From NCBI GenBank assembly GCA_021648265.1, contig JAKITD010000001.1, positions 62,001-126,000 of the forward strand: 64,000 nt of DNA, given 5' to 3'. Source of the DNA: Flavobacteriaceae bacterium. GTDB taxonomy: Bacteria; Bacteroidota; Bacteroidia; Flavobacteriales; Flavobacteriaceae. Positions 54,176-63,285 of this stretch are shown here, in pieces (the first letter of the stretch is position 1; every line of letters begins with the position of its first letter). Both the position numbers and the translations under genes were made by a program. A model generated the notes under the pieces. That model searched no databases. It saw only the letters and a program-made list of their open reading frames with translations, and was not told the DNA's origin.

Positions 54176-55234
54176 TTATTTTTTCTTGCAAATTAAAATA
54201 GTATGGTTTTCTCCTATTTGGTTAATATCTTCTACCAAATACAAACCTGCTTTATCAATTAAGGTCATAAATTCTGAGGCTTTATACATCTTACTATTTC
54301 CGTTTGCCATTGTTGTAAAGTAGAGTGATGTTGCTTCTAAAATAAATTTTGCATTATCAAACTTTTGTCGATCTGTAAAGGTTTCCATAATAAACAACTC
54401 GGAGTTTTTATCCATAGAGTTTGCACAAACCGATAAGATTTTTACAATTTCATCTTTCGAGAAACAGTCTAAAAACTGGCTCATCCAAATAATATCTGCA
54501 CCTGTAGGAATTTGAGGGTTTTCTGACAACCAATCTATTTCGTGACCTTCAATTCTATTTTCAAAACCATTCTTTTTTGCATTGGCTAAAGCTACGTTAA
54601 GTTGTCCAGAAAGATCTACCATTTTTACTTTCACATCTTCATTAAATTCACAACAGGTAATTGCAAATTTTCCGGTATTTGCTCCAACATCAAAAATCAA
54701 TTTTGGGTTTCTTTTAAAAACTACTTCAAGTGCATCTTTAAAAACATAATCCGAATAATAGTGGTCAAACTCAAACCAAGACTTATTTTGTTGTGGTGTT
54801 AATTTTGAAAGCCCTTCGTAGATTGTATCCCAATTTCCTAATTCTTTTAAACCTTCTGCTTTTCCGTTTAAAATTGAATCGTTTAAATGATACAGCCCTT
54901 TATAACAAATGTCATTATTAAAATTAATATTTACATTTACCGTATTGTCAAAGGCAAGAAAGTAACCTATTTTAGTTAATTCGTATTTGCTATCTTTATT
55001 AATCAAGACTATATCCGAGCTTTCAGCAATTTCTAACAACACACCTACTCCATATTCGCTAACCGAAGTTCCTAAAGCTATTTCTTTAAGAGTTGCTCCA
55101 TTTTTACTGTTAAAAATAAAGTCCATTATTCCAAGTTTCCGAAGAGAAATAGTTGCTTGAAAAATATAAGGTGCAAAGGCAATTTTTTGTGCTTCTTGAA
55201 GTGCTTCAACAGCTCTCATTGTTTTTTTTGACAT
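54176..55234 (-). CDS. SAM-dependent methyltransferase
   Basis: 352 residues. The N-terminal winged-helix dimerisation-like part (about 15-100: YIFQATISLRKLGIMDFIF, TSVSEYGVGVLLEIAES) precedes a class I methyltransferase domain with the SAM motif LIFDVGANTGKFAI (about 180), DLSGQLNVA and IIWMSQFLDCFSKDEI. Layout is that of small-molecule O- or C-methyltransferases. Flexirubins often carry a methyl group on the aryl head, so ring methylation is the likely job (inference). A possible internal promoter lies just upstream. Confidence 0.88.
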   Translation of the reverse strand: MSKKTMRAVEALQEAQKIAFAPYIFQATISLRKLGIMDFIFNSKNGATLKEIALGTSVSEYGVGVLLEIAESSDIVLINKDSKYELTKIGYFLAFDNTVNVNINFNNDICYKGLYHLNDSILNGKAEGLKELGNWDTIYEGLSKLTPQQNKSWFEFDHYYSDYVFKDALEVVFKRNPKLIFDVGANTGKFAITCCEFNEDVKVKMVDLSGQLNVALANAKKNGFENRIEGHEIDWLSENPQIPTGADIIWMSQFLDCFSKDEIVKILSVCANSMDKNSELFIMETFTDRQKFDNAKFILEATSLYFTTMANGNSKMYKASEFMTLIDKAGLYLVEDINQIGENHTILICKKK

Positions 55235-55257
55235 GGTTAGTTTTTAAAGGTGTTTAG

Positions 55258-55284
55258 CAAAAATAATTAATTAGTTAGCCCAAA
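55258..55284 (-). promoter_or_regulatory. Candidate internal promoter of the pigment cluster
   Basis: In the 105-base gap before the methyltransferase gene: TTTG (55284-55281), 15 bases, TATTTTTG (55265-55258) on the minus strand. The -7 box is exact but the spacer is 2 bases short of the usual range. Confidence 0.4.
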
Positions 55285-55339
55285 TTTTTAAGTCGCTAAT
55301 TTACGGTAAGTAATCGTTTCTTTCCAATATATCAAGCAA

Positions 55340-56479
55340 TTAATCGATGATTTTTTTAAAAACAACAGCAGTATTACAACCTCCAAAACCAGAAGCTGTT
55401 TTTAAAAAAACGTTTAGTTCTTTGCTTACTAGTGTCTCTATTACGTTTATAGATTTCGATACTCCTAACTCGTCAAAACCTTTGGACGAAATTAAGGTGT
55501 TATTCTGAAGCGATTTTATTCCAATAATGGTTTCTAATAAACCTGAAGTTCCTAAGGTATGTCCAAAATATCCTTTTAAACTATTTAATGGTATTTCTAA
55601 CATATTTAGCCTTTCAAAAGCAACAGCTTCCATTTCGTCGTTATAGTTTGTTGCGGTTCCGTGTGCAGAAATATAGTCTATATCGCTATTTTCTATCTCC
55701 GCTTCTTTTAATGCAGATTGAACGCTTAGCACCAAACCTTCACCTGTTCTTGAAGGTCCAGAAATATGATTGGCATCGTTGCAAGAACCTGCACCAAGAA
55801 TTTGAATGGCATATTTATTTTTTTTTGAGGTTACCAAAACACTTGCTACTGCCTCACCAATGGTTATTCCCGCTCTGTTTTTTGAAAATGGTTTACAGGG
55901 CAAATCACTTATGGCTTGAAAAGAGGTAAAACCCGAAAGAATAAATTCTGAAACTAAATCGCCACTCACAATAATTACCTCATCATACACTCCATCTTTC
56001 ACAAATCGTTGAGCTACAGCAACTGCTAATACTCCCGAAACACAAGCATTTGAAAGTACAATCGCTTCATTTTTAAAACCAAAATAATTTTGAATTTGCC
56101 TTCCTAATTCGGGTAAATAGCTTCTTTTTTTATCTGAGTAAAATTTTGATTTTGGGGAAAGTGTATCAATATTTCCTTTGGTAGTAGCAATAATTAAACC
56201 TGTTTTTTTTGTGATTTTTAGTTTAGATTCGTTTAGAATATTTGTCACAGAAAGCAACATCATTTTTTCGAGAGTTGTATAGTTCTCTATGTTTCCTATT
56301 TCTAAAAACGCACTATCTATTTTCTCTTTATCTACTTTGGAGCTATAATAAGATTCTCCTTGATTTCTTTTATATTCTTGTATCCCAGAAATTTCAGAAG
56401 CCAATTTCCTAAAGTTTTCTTCACTTGTAAAACCTAATGAAGAAATAATATTGTGGTTGGTTATAAATGTTTTTCTCAT
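55340..56479 (-). CDS. Beta-ketoacyl-ACP synthase, second KS
   Basis: 379 residues. The active site is complete: Cys in LSNACVSGVLAVAVA (about 146), His in SAHGTATNYNDEMEA (about 275) and His in GYFGHTLGTSGLLE (about 306). TAS-GFGGCN closes the fold. It is more divergent than the KS at 52087 (ACVSG instead of ACSSA), so it probably has its own role, for example chain initiation on the aryl starter or the alkyl part of the resorcinol. Two bases separate it from the thioesterase gene. Confidence 0.9.
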   Translation of the reverse strand: MRKTFITNHNIISSLGFTSEENFRKLASEISGIQEYKRNQGESYYSSKVDKEKIDSAFLEIGNIENYTTLEKMMLLSVTNILNESKLKITKKTGLIIATTKGNIDTLSPKSKFYSDKKRSYLPELGRQIQNYFGFKNEAIVLSNACVSGVLAVAVAQRFVKDGVYDEVIIVSGDLVSEFILSGFTSFQAISDLPCKPFSKNRAGITIGEAVASVLVTSKKNKYAIQILGAGSCNDANHISGPSRTGEGLVLSVQSALKEAEIENSDIDYISAHGTATNYNDEMEAVAFERLNMLEIPLNSLKGYFGHTLGTSGLLETIIGIKSLQNNTLISSKGFDELGVSKSINVIETLVSKELNVFLKTASGFGGCNTAVVFKKIID

Positions 56480-56480
56480 G

Positions 56481-56915
56481 TTATTTTAATAGTCCAACTT
56501 TTCGCTTCCAGTTTTCAAAAAATGGAGGTAAGTGCAAAAATAACTTATCATCGTCTCCTAAAAAAACTTGAGTTGTTTTACCTGTACAAACAACTTGATT
56601 AGCTTCATTATAAATTTCGTATCTAAATTTCATTTTTGCCGCAGGAGAATCTATAAATATCGTTTTTATGGTGGCAACTTCTCCATAACGCAAAGGATGT
56701 TTATGCTCGCTACTCGACTTTACAATTGGCGAGGTAAAACCGTTTTCTTTTTGCTCTAAATAAGAGATTCCGTGATGTCGCCCAAAAGCTTCTCTGCCGT
56801 CTTCAAAATACTGAATATAGTTGCCATGCCATACAATACCCAAAGGATCTGTTTCTACAAAACGAACTCTTATTTGACTGCTGAAGGTTATTTCTTTTAT
56901 TAAATTAGACTGCAT
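56481..56915 (-). CDS. YbgC-type acyl thioesterase
   Basis: 144 residues, hotdog fold. The 4-hydroxybenzoyl-CoA thioesterase motif is present as VETDPLGIVWHGNYIQYFED with the catalytic Asp in TDPLG, followed by GRHHGISYLEQKE. It may release or edit acyl chains from ACP. It overlaps the ABC permease gene by 11 bases, showing tight coupling in the operon. Confidence 0.88.
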   Translation of the reverse strand: MQSNLIKEITFSSQIRVRFVETDPLGIVWHGNYIQYFEDGREAFGRHHGISYLEQKENGFTSPIVKSSSEHKHPLRYGEVATIKTIFIDSPAAKMKFRYEIYNEANQVVCTGKTTQVFLGDDDKLFLHLPPFFENWKRKVGLLK

Positions 56916-58179
56916 TTTTTCTGTTATTATATACTATTGAAATGGTGGTGGTAATTAGAAAAAACAAAAATAGTAAAAGTAAATCTAGTATTATTTCTGA
57001 AAGTCCTGCGTTTCTTAAAAACACATCGTAAAAAGCATTTAATCCCCAATTCATTGGTGATAGTTTTGAAATGAATTGCATAAAACTTGGCATTATAAAA
57101 ACTGGAACCCAAACACCTCCCAAAGCTGCTAATACTACTACAAAAGTAGCTCCAAATGGTGCAGCTTGTTCTTGCGAAGTTGCAACTGTACCTAATAATA
57201 ATCCCAAACCAACAGCTGCCAAACCAGAAAACAAAGCTACTATAAAAGCCAAAAATATTTTACCAGAAACATCTAATGTTGGTAATCCAATGGCAGGAAA
57301 CAAATAGATTCCAACTAACATCATCAACATAAACTGTATTAAACAAACTACCAAAAAAACAATTGTTTTCCCGCCTAAAACAGTTGCATAAGAAACTGGA
57401 TTTGTTCTTAATCGTACAAAAGTTCCTTGGCTTTTTTCTTTTACCATATTAATAGACAAAGGCACGATGATAAAAAATATAGCAAATAAAGTCCAAGCTG
57501 GCACATTGTGTTGTGCAGAATTTGGTAGTACCTCATCATCATCTAATTTTGGTGTTATTTCTTTAAAACTTATAAATTTTTCTGAATTAAAAGAAAAAGC
57601 AGACTCCTCGTCTGAGAGTTGTTCTTGAAAAGCTTTATAAATAGATTTAGTTTCAATTTCCGAAATCATTTTATCGATACTACTTTTTACAGAAAGCTTA
57701 AAAGATTGCTGTATTGCGGGATCAAAATACAATCTTACTTCTTTGGTCTTTATTTCTGAAGTCACTGGATGTTTCCCTTCCTCTTCCAATCCAAACTCTG
57801 CTAAAACTCCTTCTACATTTTGATTTATTTTTTTTTCTAAATCTTTCGATAGATTTTCAGGAATAACGATAGCTAGTTGATACGCTCCTTTAAAAACAAG
57901 ATTTCTGGCTTCCTCTTCATTCTCTTTATAAACAACATCAAATAGGTTTTGCTCTTTTAAACTTTCAGAAACACTTTTAGAAATTTTTCCTTTGTCGTTA
58001 TCGACTAATAAAACTGGAATTTTGGTTTTATTTATACTCTTAAACGAGCTATCTTGTATTAATGTAATAGTAATTATTAATACTAAAGGCATTACAAATA
58101 AAATGGTTAACCCTCCTAAATCGCGAGTTAGCAATAAAGATTCTTTATATGCAGAGTTCCATAATTTATACATGATCAC
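56905..58179 (-). CDS. ABC transporter permease (ABC-2 type)
   Basis: 424 residues. One N-terminal helix (LTILFVMPLVLIITITLI), a large periplasmic part (about 45-230), then five or more helices (TLFAIFFIIVPLSINMV, VFLVVCLIQFMLMMLVGIYL, LAFIVALFSGLAAVGLGLLL, FVVVLAALGGVWVPVFIM and a C-terminal helix). The topology is that of YhgE/ABC-2 exporters. It overlaps its ATPase gene by 14 bases. It probably exports a pigment precursor or finished pigment together with the MMPL protein. Confidence 0.9.
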   Translation of the reverse strand: MIMYKLWNSAYKESLLLTRDLGGLTILFVMPLVLIITITLIQDSSFKSINKTKIPVLLVDNDKGKISKSVSESLKEQNLFDVVYKENEEEARNLVFKGAYQLAIVIPENLSKDLEKKINQNVEGVLAEFGLEEEGKHPVTSEIKTKEVRLYFDPAIQQSFKLSVKSSIDKMISEIETKSIYKAFQEQLSDEESAFSFNSEKFISFKEITPKLDDDEVLPNSAQHNVPAWTLFAIFFIIVPLSINMVKEKSQGTFVRLRTNPVSYATVLGGKTIVFLVVCLIQFMLMMLVGIYLFPAIGLPTLDVSGKIFLAFIVALFSGLAAVGLGLLLGTVATSQEQAAPFGATFVVVLAALGGVWVPVFIMPSFMQFISKLSPMNWGLNAFYDVFLRNAGLSEIILDLLLLFLFFLITTTISIVYNNRKNAV

Positions 58180-58909
58180 GTAGTTCTTTTCCTGTAAATG
58201 CTATAAAAACATCTTCTAGGTTATGTGCATTCTCTTTATTGTTAATTAGTTCTGAAGGTTTTCCTTTTATAATAATTTTACCGTGATCGATAATGGCAAC
58301 TCTGGTGCAAAATTTTTCAGCTTCATTTAAATGATGCGAAGTGTAAACAATAGTTGTACCTTCTTTATTTAATTTCTGAAGGTGTTTAATTATCACATTT
58401 TTAGATTGCACATCTACTCCAACTGTTGGTTCGTCTAAAAATAAAATTTTAGGTTGATGAAGGATACTTGCAATTAAATTGATTCTTCGTTTCATTCCTC
58501 CAGAAAACACTTCAATTTTTTTATTCGAAAATTCTGAAAGACCTAATTTATCAAGATAATCACAGATAGTGTTTTTAAGTTTTTTTCCTTTTAAACCGTA
58601 CATGCTTCCAAAATAATGAAGGTTTTCGTAAGCAGTTAACGATGGATAAAGTGCGTATTCTTGCGGAACAATACCAATTAACTGTTTAAGTTCTTGCTTG
58701 TTATTTGTGTAATTAAGACCGTTAATTAAAAAAGATCCTGAAGTTGGTTTTATCAAGGAACAAAGCATGGATATTAGGGTTGTCTTTCCTGCTCCGTTAG
58801 GTCCTAAGATGCCAAATATTTCTCCGTCTTCAATATTCAAACTTAGATTAGAAACCGAAAAATTTTCCGCTCCTTTATACTTTTTTGAAAGTTGCTGAAT
58901 TTGAAGCAT
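58166..58909 (-). CDS. ABC transporter ATP-binding protein
   Basis: 247 residues with Walker A GPNGAGKTT (about 37-45), Q-loop GIVPQEYALYP, signature SGGMKRR (about 136) and Walker B ILFLDEPTVGVD with the H-loop TSHHLNEAE. It is the energy unit for the permease encoded immediately downstream. Confidence 0.94.
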   Translation of the reverse strand: MLQIQQLSKKYKGAENFSVSNLSLNIEDGEIFGILGPNGAGKTTLISMLCSLIKPTSGSFLINGLNYTNNKQELKQLIGIVPQEYALYPSLTAYENLHYFGSMYGLKGKKLKNTICDYLDKLGLSEFSNKKIEVFSGGMKRRINLIASILHQPKILFLDEPTVGVDVQSKNVIIKHLQKLNKEGTTIVYTSHHLNEAEKFCTRVAIIDHGKIIIKGKPSELINNKENAHNLEDVFIAFTGKELRDHV

Positions 58910-58915
58910 ACAAAT

Positions 58916-59914
58916 TTATTTTATTGTTTTTTTTAGTTGAGTAAAAAACACTTTTTCTCTGTCTGCAATTTCATCTAATTGTGTTGCAACACTCTCGTAA
59001 GAATCTTGTAGTGCTTTTCTGTTTTTATAGATTCTTGAAGCATTTAAGGCGAAATCTCTCCATAAATTACCAATTTCGGTCATTTCTTTCGATAATTCGG
59101 CTAATTTGTTATTTTTTAAAATCGCACTAGATTCCTGTAAAAAGGCAGCAAAAATATAACGAAAACCTCCACCACCTGTTCCTATTTCTTCTTGCATTCT
59201 TACAATCTGCCCTAAGTAATGATTTGCCTTTTTTACGCCATGTTTCTTTGGCCATTTACGAATAAGGCTTGCTACATGTTTAATTCCTTTTACTCCTAAA
59301 ATTGGAATAGGAGCTAACATATCTTTGCAGGTTTGCTTGATTCCTTTTATAATAGCATTTTTTAAATCTAATTCTTTCGGGAAATCTATTGGATAATAAA
59401 TATGTCCTTTGGGAGCAAAAGCACCTTTTGCAAAACGTACTTTTTCTAATTCTCTTTCGGTTAGCTTTGTAACCTTTTCCATTATAGGGTCGCTAATTAA
59501 ATACGAATTATCTTCTTTTCCATAGACTACTAAGTTATGAGCATTAAAATGAAAGCGATATTCGTCTGGAAAATAGGCTAAATTAAAAACTCCAACCTGA
59601 AGTCCTACAGGGTTGTTTTGGGCTAAATTTTCATCTAATCTAGCTTTTGCTTCTTTTGGATTTTTAAATTTTTCTTTTTTAATTTTTATTCCAACGCGTT
59701 TTGCGAATTTTTTAAATATCTGTCCAGGCATTACTCGATAAGTAATTGCAGGTGCATGATTTACTTTTAAAAAAGGAATGTAACAGTATAAAAGACCCGA
59801 GCCAATACCAAAAACCATTGGCTCGCTTACAGGAAAACCATTATATGCCATTAAGTTTGAAACTACACCATTTTCGCAATGAGCGGTTTGTTTATGTGTA
59901 AAGTCTATCTTCAT
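58916..59914 (-). CDS. BtrH-like N-terminal domain protein, possible acyl transferase
   Basis: 332 residues. The N-terminus (residues 3-60: KQTAHCENGVVSNLMAYNG, FGIGSGLLYCYIPF) matches the BtrH-type papain-like fold, with a conserved Cys13 in HCENG. The later HNLVVYGKEDNSYLISDP supplies the His and Asp typical of this group. In butirosin synthesis BtrH moves an acyl group from ACP to an amine, so an ACP-to-acceptor transfer is plausible here. The C-terminal helical part fits DUF4872. A good candidate for joining pigment halves. Confidence 0.85.
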   Translation of the reverse strand: MKIDFTHKQTAHCENGVVSNLMAYNGFPVSEPMVFGIGSGLLYCYIPFLKVNHAPAITYRVMPGQIFKKFAKRVGIKIKKEKFKNPKEAKARLDENLAQNNPVGLQVGVFNLAYFPDEYRFHFNAHNLVVYGKEDNSYLISDPIMEKVTKLTERELEKVRFAKGAFAPKGHIYYPIDFPKELDLKNAIIKGIKQTCKDMLAPIPILGVKGIKHVASLIRKWPKKHGVKKANHYLGQIVRMQEEIGTGGGGFRYIFAAFLQESSAILKNNKLAELSKEMTEIGNLWRDFALNASRIYKNRKALQDSYESVATQLDEIADREKVFFTQLKKTIK

Positions 59915-59918
59915 AAAA

Positions 59919-60320
59919 TCATTCTTTTATTTGCTGCAATTCTGTAACCGAAATATTAAAGACCTCAGCATATTTTTCTAATACTTTAGTAGATAATTTT
60001 TTAAAAACTGAAGGTTTAAAATGTTTTTTAACTCGCCAACTCCATACACCGACATAGCTAGACAAAATAGAGACATCCATTTTATTAAGTTCCATGTAAT
60101 ATTCTATAGGGCTTGTTTCATTGTTTACAACTCTTTTCATTGCCCTTTCTGTACGTTCATTTATTTCCTGAATTGCATTATCTAAGGCTATTTTTTTTGG
60201 ATTCCACCCTGTGCTCTTTGCAGTTATATACTCTCCATTTTCATCAACTGCATAACATAGTTCTTTAAAACTAGCAGACCCTAAACTGCTTTTATCTTGT
60301 GGCACATCTTCTTTTCTCAT
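59919..60320 (-). CDS. Conserved-looking hypothetical cluster protein
   Basis: 133 residues without signal peptide or membrane helix. It is mixed alpha, with a Trp pair (VGVWSWRVKKHFKPSVF) and a C-terminal helix (KVLEKYAEVFNISVTELQQI) reminiscent of a small helix-turn-helix or carrier-binding module. I recognise no family. It is 4 bases upstream of the BtrH-like gene and two bases after the hotdog gene, so it is surely co-expressed with them. Confidence 0.75.
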   Translation of the reverse strand: MRKEDVPQDKSSLGSASFKELCYAVDENGEYITAKSTGWNPKKIALDNAIQEINERTERAMKRVVNNETSPIEYYMELNKMDVSILSSYVGVWSWRVKKHFKPSVFKKLSTKVLEKYAEVFNISVTELQQIKE

Positions 60321-60322
60321 AA

Positions 60323-60778
60323 CTAAACTTCATGAATTAAGAAATTAAATGTACAATTTACAATTAATTTATTTTCTATAAAGGTGGAGCATTTTATATG
60401 GCATATACAAATCGAATCTGTGTCGAATCTCGAAATTAAGGATGCTCTTGTGGTAATATATTCGCCTACTTTGGGTAGATTAAAAATTTCAATTTTTTTA
60501 ATCGCACTTATATAACCCATTAATTTATTGCTTTCTCCTGTAAGATCATCCTCTAAGAAAAAACCTTGACCTACAATAGCAGTTGATGTTTGGGCTGCAT
60601 TTTCAATGAGTCCCGATGCGGTTAAATAGTTGTTTTCTACAAAAATACAATTTTCGATTATAGGCAATCCTGATGTTACAGATTCATTATCAATTTTTAG
60701 TAAATCTTTTACCATTAACATAACTCCTCTGTGCGGCAAAAAATCTTTAAAGTCTTTATTTTCTAGGCTTCTACTCAT
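60323..60778 (-). CDS. Hotdog protein, dehydratase-like (A)
   Basis: 151 residues. LPHRGVMLMVKDLL (about 14-27) matches the start of FabZ-type domains, and SGLIENAAQTSTA keeps the catalytic-helix acid (Glu59). The His 14 residues before it, catalytic in FabZ, is absent (Ile45). It resembles the ApeP-type hotdogs of aryl polyene loci. It overlaps the next hotdog gene by four bases, and the two share the string AIKKIEIFNLPK, so they are duplicates. Confidence 0.83.
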   Translation of the reverse strand: MSRSLENKDFKDFLPHRGVMLMVKDLLKIDNESVTSGLPIIENCIFVENNYLTASGLIENAAQTSTAIVGQGFFLEDDLTGESNKLMGYISAIKKIEIFNLPKVGEYITTRASLISRFDTDSICICHIKCSTFIENKLIVNCTFNFLIHEV

Positions 60779-61215
60779 AAAACAGCTAGTACTGTTTTCA
60801 TTTCACTTAATGCAATGATTTTTTCATTACATTTTGTTTCTATTTTCACTAAAGTTACACCTGCCATTTCGAACAAAATAGTTGCCGTTGTAACTAATTC
60901 GTCTCCTTTTTTTGGAAGATTAAAAATTTCAACCTTTTTAATTGCACCTATATATCCTGTTGGAGCAGGCTCTTGTTTTAAAAAATATTGATATCCTGTA
61001 AACAGTGCAACCGTTTGTGCCATATTTTCTACAAGCCCCGAAGTTGTAAATGTTGATTGAAAGGTAAATATATTTGCGTCATAAATTGTAAATCCTGAAA
61101 CTATTTTGTTTTCAGAAAAATAAAACAACTTATCGACCATTACAAATGGTGCCTTTTGAGGAATTAGATTATTAACCTCTTCTTTATTGGTTATTGGGTT
61201 TTTAAGTAAATTCAT
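60775..61215 (-). CDS. Hotdog protein, dehydratase-like (B)
   Basis: 146 residues, a paralogue of hotdog A: LIPQKAPFVMVDKLFYF at the start, SGLVENMAQTVALFTGY with Glu63, and IGAIKKVEIFNLPKKGDEL. The upstream catalytic His is absent (Ile49). It probably pairs with hotdog A or with the FabZ-like protein at 48661 to make an active dehydratase. It lies one base from the DarB-like gene. Confidence 0.83.
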   Translation of the reverse strand: MNLLKNPITNKEEVNNLIPQKAPFVMVDKLFYFSENKIVSGFTIYDANIFTFQSTFTTSGLVENMAQTVALFTGYQYFLKQEPAPTGYIGAIKKVEIFNLPKKGDELVTTATILFEMAGVTLVKIETKCNEKIIALSEMKTVLAVL

Positions 61216-62349
61216 TTAACACACGGTTAAAAAAGCATACGCATAAGAGAAACGTGCACTTTCTGGTACAGAAAGTAAAATAGTATCTCCTTTTTTAAGT
61301 TTTCCTGATGCTACTAATTCTTCAAGCATTATATAAATAGAACCTGCTCCAATATTCCCTACTTTATCAAGGTTCATAAACCAGTTGTCCCAAGGCACTT
61401 CAATATCTTGTTTTACCATTTCGTCATACAGCCTATCTCTAAAGTAGTAAGAAGAAACATGTGGCAGGTAATAAGTGATGTCTTTTGGTTTTATACTATT
61501 TTTTTCTATTGCATCTTTTAGGCTTTCTACTCCTTTTACTAGAATGTTTTCACTTAATAATTTTACATCTTGTTTTACTGAAAATAGTGATTTTTTCTTC
61601 CAGTCTTCAACAGGGTATTCTGCCCATGGCTTTAATGTTCCATCTTCTAATTTATCTCCTCCAGCGTACATACAAACTTCTAATTCGTGAGCATAGGAAT
61701 AGCCTTTCATCCATTCTATTTTTAACGGAAAATCTCCTTTTGGTTCGTTTTCTAATAAAAAAGCACCCGCACCATCTGAAAGCATCCAACGTAAAAACTC
61801 TTTTTTAAAAGCGAGAACTGGAGTTTCTTTAAGTTTTTTTAAATGAGAAATTTCATCTTCATACATATCTGCACTCATCCTCGACGACATTCTTTCAGAA
61901 CCGGTACAAACAGCATTGTTTACTTGGTTTGACATAATCGCCATATAACCATATTTTAAGGCATTCATTCCAGAACAACAAGCTCCAGATGGAGAATTAA
62001 CTTCTAAATTCACATTTTTTAAATAGCCATGAACCATAGACGCGTGTGAAGGCAACATTTGATCTGGACTGGATGTACCGCAAGAGAGTAGTTCAATTTT
62101 ATTTTTACCAAAATCTTTATCACACAATAACTCTATCGCTTCGCTAACTAATTGTGCGTTGTTATGCGTAACATTACCATCGTCATCAATAGCATAATAC
62201 CGAGTTGTAATTTTATTATTTCGCAAAACAATTCGTCTTGCTTTTGAAGTTTTACCATCTATTAAACCAAGTTTTTCTTCCATTTGATTATTTTCAATTG
62301 GGTTATTTGGTAAAAACTTAGAAATTCTTGTTATATAAACGGCGTTCAT
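61216..62349 (-). CDS. darB: DarB-like ketosynthase III (cyclohexanedione/resorcinol formation)
   Basis: 377 residues of KAS III fold. Catalytic triad visible: Cys in SGACCSGMNALKYG (about 124), His in YLPHVSSYYFRD (about 296), Asn in VGNIGAGSIYIMLEEL (about 332). In dialkylresorcinol pathways DarB joins two acyl thioesters and closes the ring. The neighbour immediately downstream in the DNA (62349) is the DarA-like protein, which is the pairing found in dialkylresorcinol loci. The four-base-or-less junction indicates co-translation. Confidence 0.85.
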   Translation of the reverse strand: MNAVYITRISKFLPNNPIENNQMEEKLGLIDGKTSKARRIVLRNNKITTRYYAIDDDGNVTHNNAQLVSEAIELLCDKDFGKNKIELLSCGTSSPDQMLPSHASMVHGYLKNVNLEVNSPSGACCSGMNALKYGYMAIMSNQVNNAVCTGSERMSSRMSADMYEDEISHLKKLKETPVLAFKKEFLRWMLSDGAGAFLLENEPKGDFPLKIEWMKGYSYAHELEVCMYAGGDKLEDGTLKPWAEYPVEDWKKKSLFSVKQDVKLLSENILVKGVESLKDAIEKNSIKPKDITYYLPHVSSYYFRDRLYDEMVKQDIEVPWDNWFMNLDKVGNIGAGSIYIMLEELVASGKLKKGDTILLSVPESARFSYAYAFLTVC

Positions 62350-63278
62350 TAATTCTTCTTTATATGTACAGATGAATAATATTTTTTATCTCTATTTCTG
62401 CTTTTGGTTAAGGGAATAAAAGTTAGCAAAAATAGCAAAAAAACTATTGGTGCAATTAACCATATTGCAACGGTTAAATATATACTAAATAACTTAATAA
62501 ATGGCTGACGACTTTCACTATTCGCAATACCTTTAGAACTAATAAAATTTGCCCATTTACCAAACAAAACATTTGCTCGTTTATCCATTACAATTAAAAA
62601 AGGCTTTATTACTATTGCGTTTTTTTTAAGTAATTGCCCTTGGAGGTTCTCGTAATTTCCTTTTAGCAAACTGTTTAATATTACAGGACCAAATTTAGTA
62701 GATTCACTTATGTCTTTATCAGAAACTCCTGGCTTCGGAAAGATTCCTAAAAACTTGGTTTTAACTCCTTTCATCATCCAATGCAAGATGGTAATTACGC
62801 TAATATGATTAATATGCCGATCTACCAAAGCAATGTTTCCAACAAGATTCGCTTTGTTTTGAATCAATAATTCTTTCATCTTTTCTTGTGCCATAATCCA
62901 CATATTCCTACAACCAATAACAGTTACTGTTGGTGTGTTTTTAAATAAAATCTTTGCTATGTCTGATGTTAAAAAAGAATTAACGGGTATCGACGGCGAC
63001 AAATACCATACTTGATAAGAAAGAATAATTAAATCGTATTTTTCTTTTAAGATTGGATCTTCTAGACCTACCAACTCGGAAGAAATTTGTAAAAATGTCT
63101 CTGGAAAAGCGTTAAAAAAAGTTTTTTTATCCCAAGGAAATGGAAAGTTTTTTTTTAATTTTATTTCATAGAAAGACAGATTAACTTCAGAAGAGTTTTC
63201 TAATTCTCTTGTGATATTCTTAGAAATATCTAACAACTGCCCTGACTGGGAATAATATACAACTAGTACTTTTTTCAA
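62349..63278 (-). CDS. darA: DarA-like protein (aromatisation of the resorcinol ring)
   Basis: 309 residues. The N-terminus is flavodoxin-like (VLVVYYSQSGQLLDISKNI, with the FMN phosphate loop SQSGQ, and ILSYQVWYLSPSIPVNSFL), which suits a flavin-dependent oxidation. The C-terminal part ends in a strong membrane helix (LTVAIWLIAPIVFLLFLLTF, about 270-290) and a basic tail. In Fuchs and co-workers' model DarA aromatises the cyclohexanedione made by DarB. It overlaps the darB-like start by one base. Confidence 0.82.
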   Translation of the reverse strand: MKKVLVVYYSQSGQLLDISKNITRELENSSEVNLSFYEIKLKKNFPFPWDKKTFFNAFPETFLQISSELVGLEDPILKEKYDLIILSYQVWYLSPSIPVNSFLTSDIAKILFKNTPTVTVIGCRNMWIMAQEKMKELLIQNKANLVGNIALVDRHINHISVITILHWMMKGVKTKFLGIFPKPGVSDKDISESTKFGPVILNSLLKGNYENLQGQLLKKNAIVIKPFLIVMDKRANVLFGKWANFISSKGIANSESRQPFIKLFSIYLTVAIWLIAPIVFLLFLLTFIPLTKSRNRDKKYYSSVHIKKN

Positions 63279-63285
63279 AATTATA

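Noticed and set aside
55588-55929. Plus-strand frame inside the second KS gene
   Set aside because: Antisense shadow; the KS frame has a complete catalytic triad.
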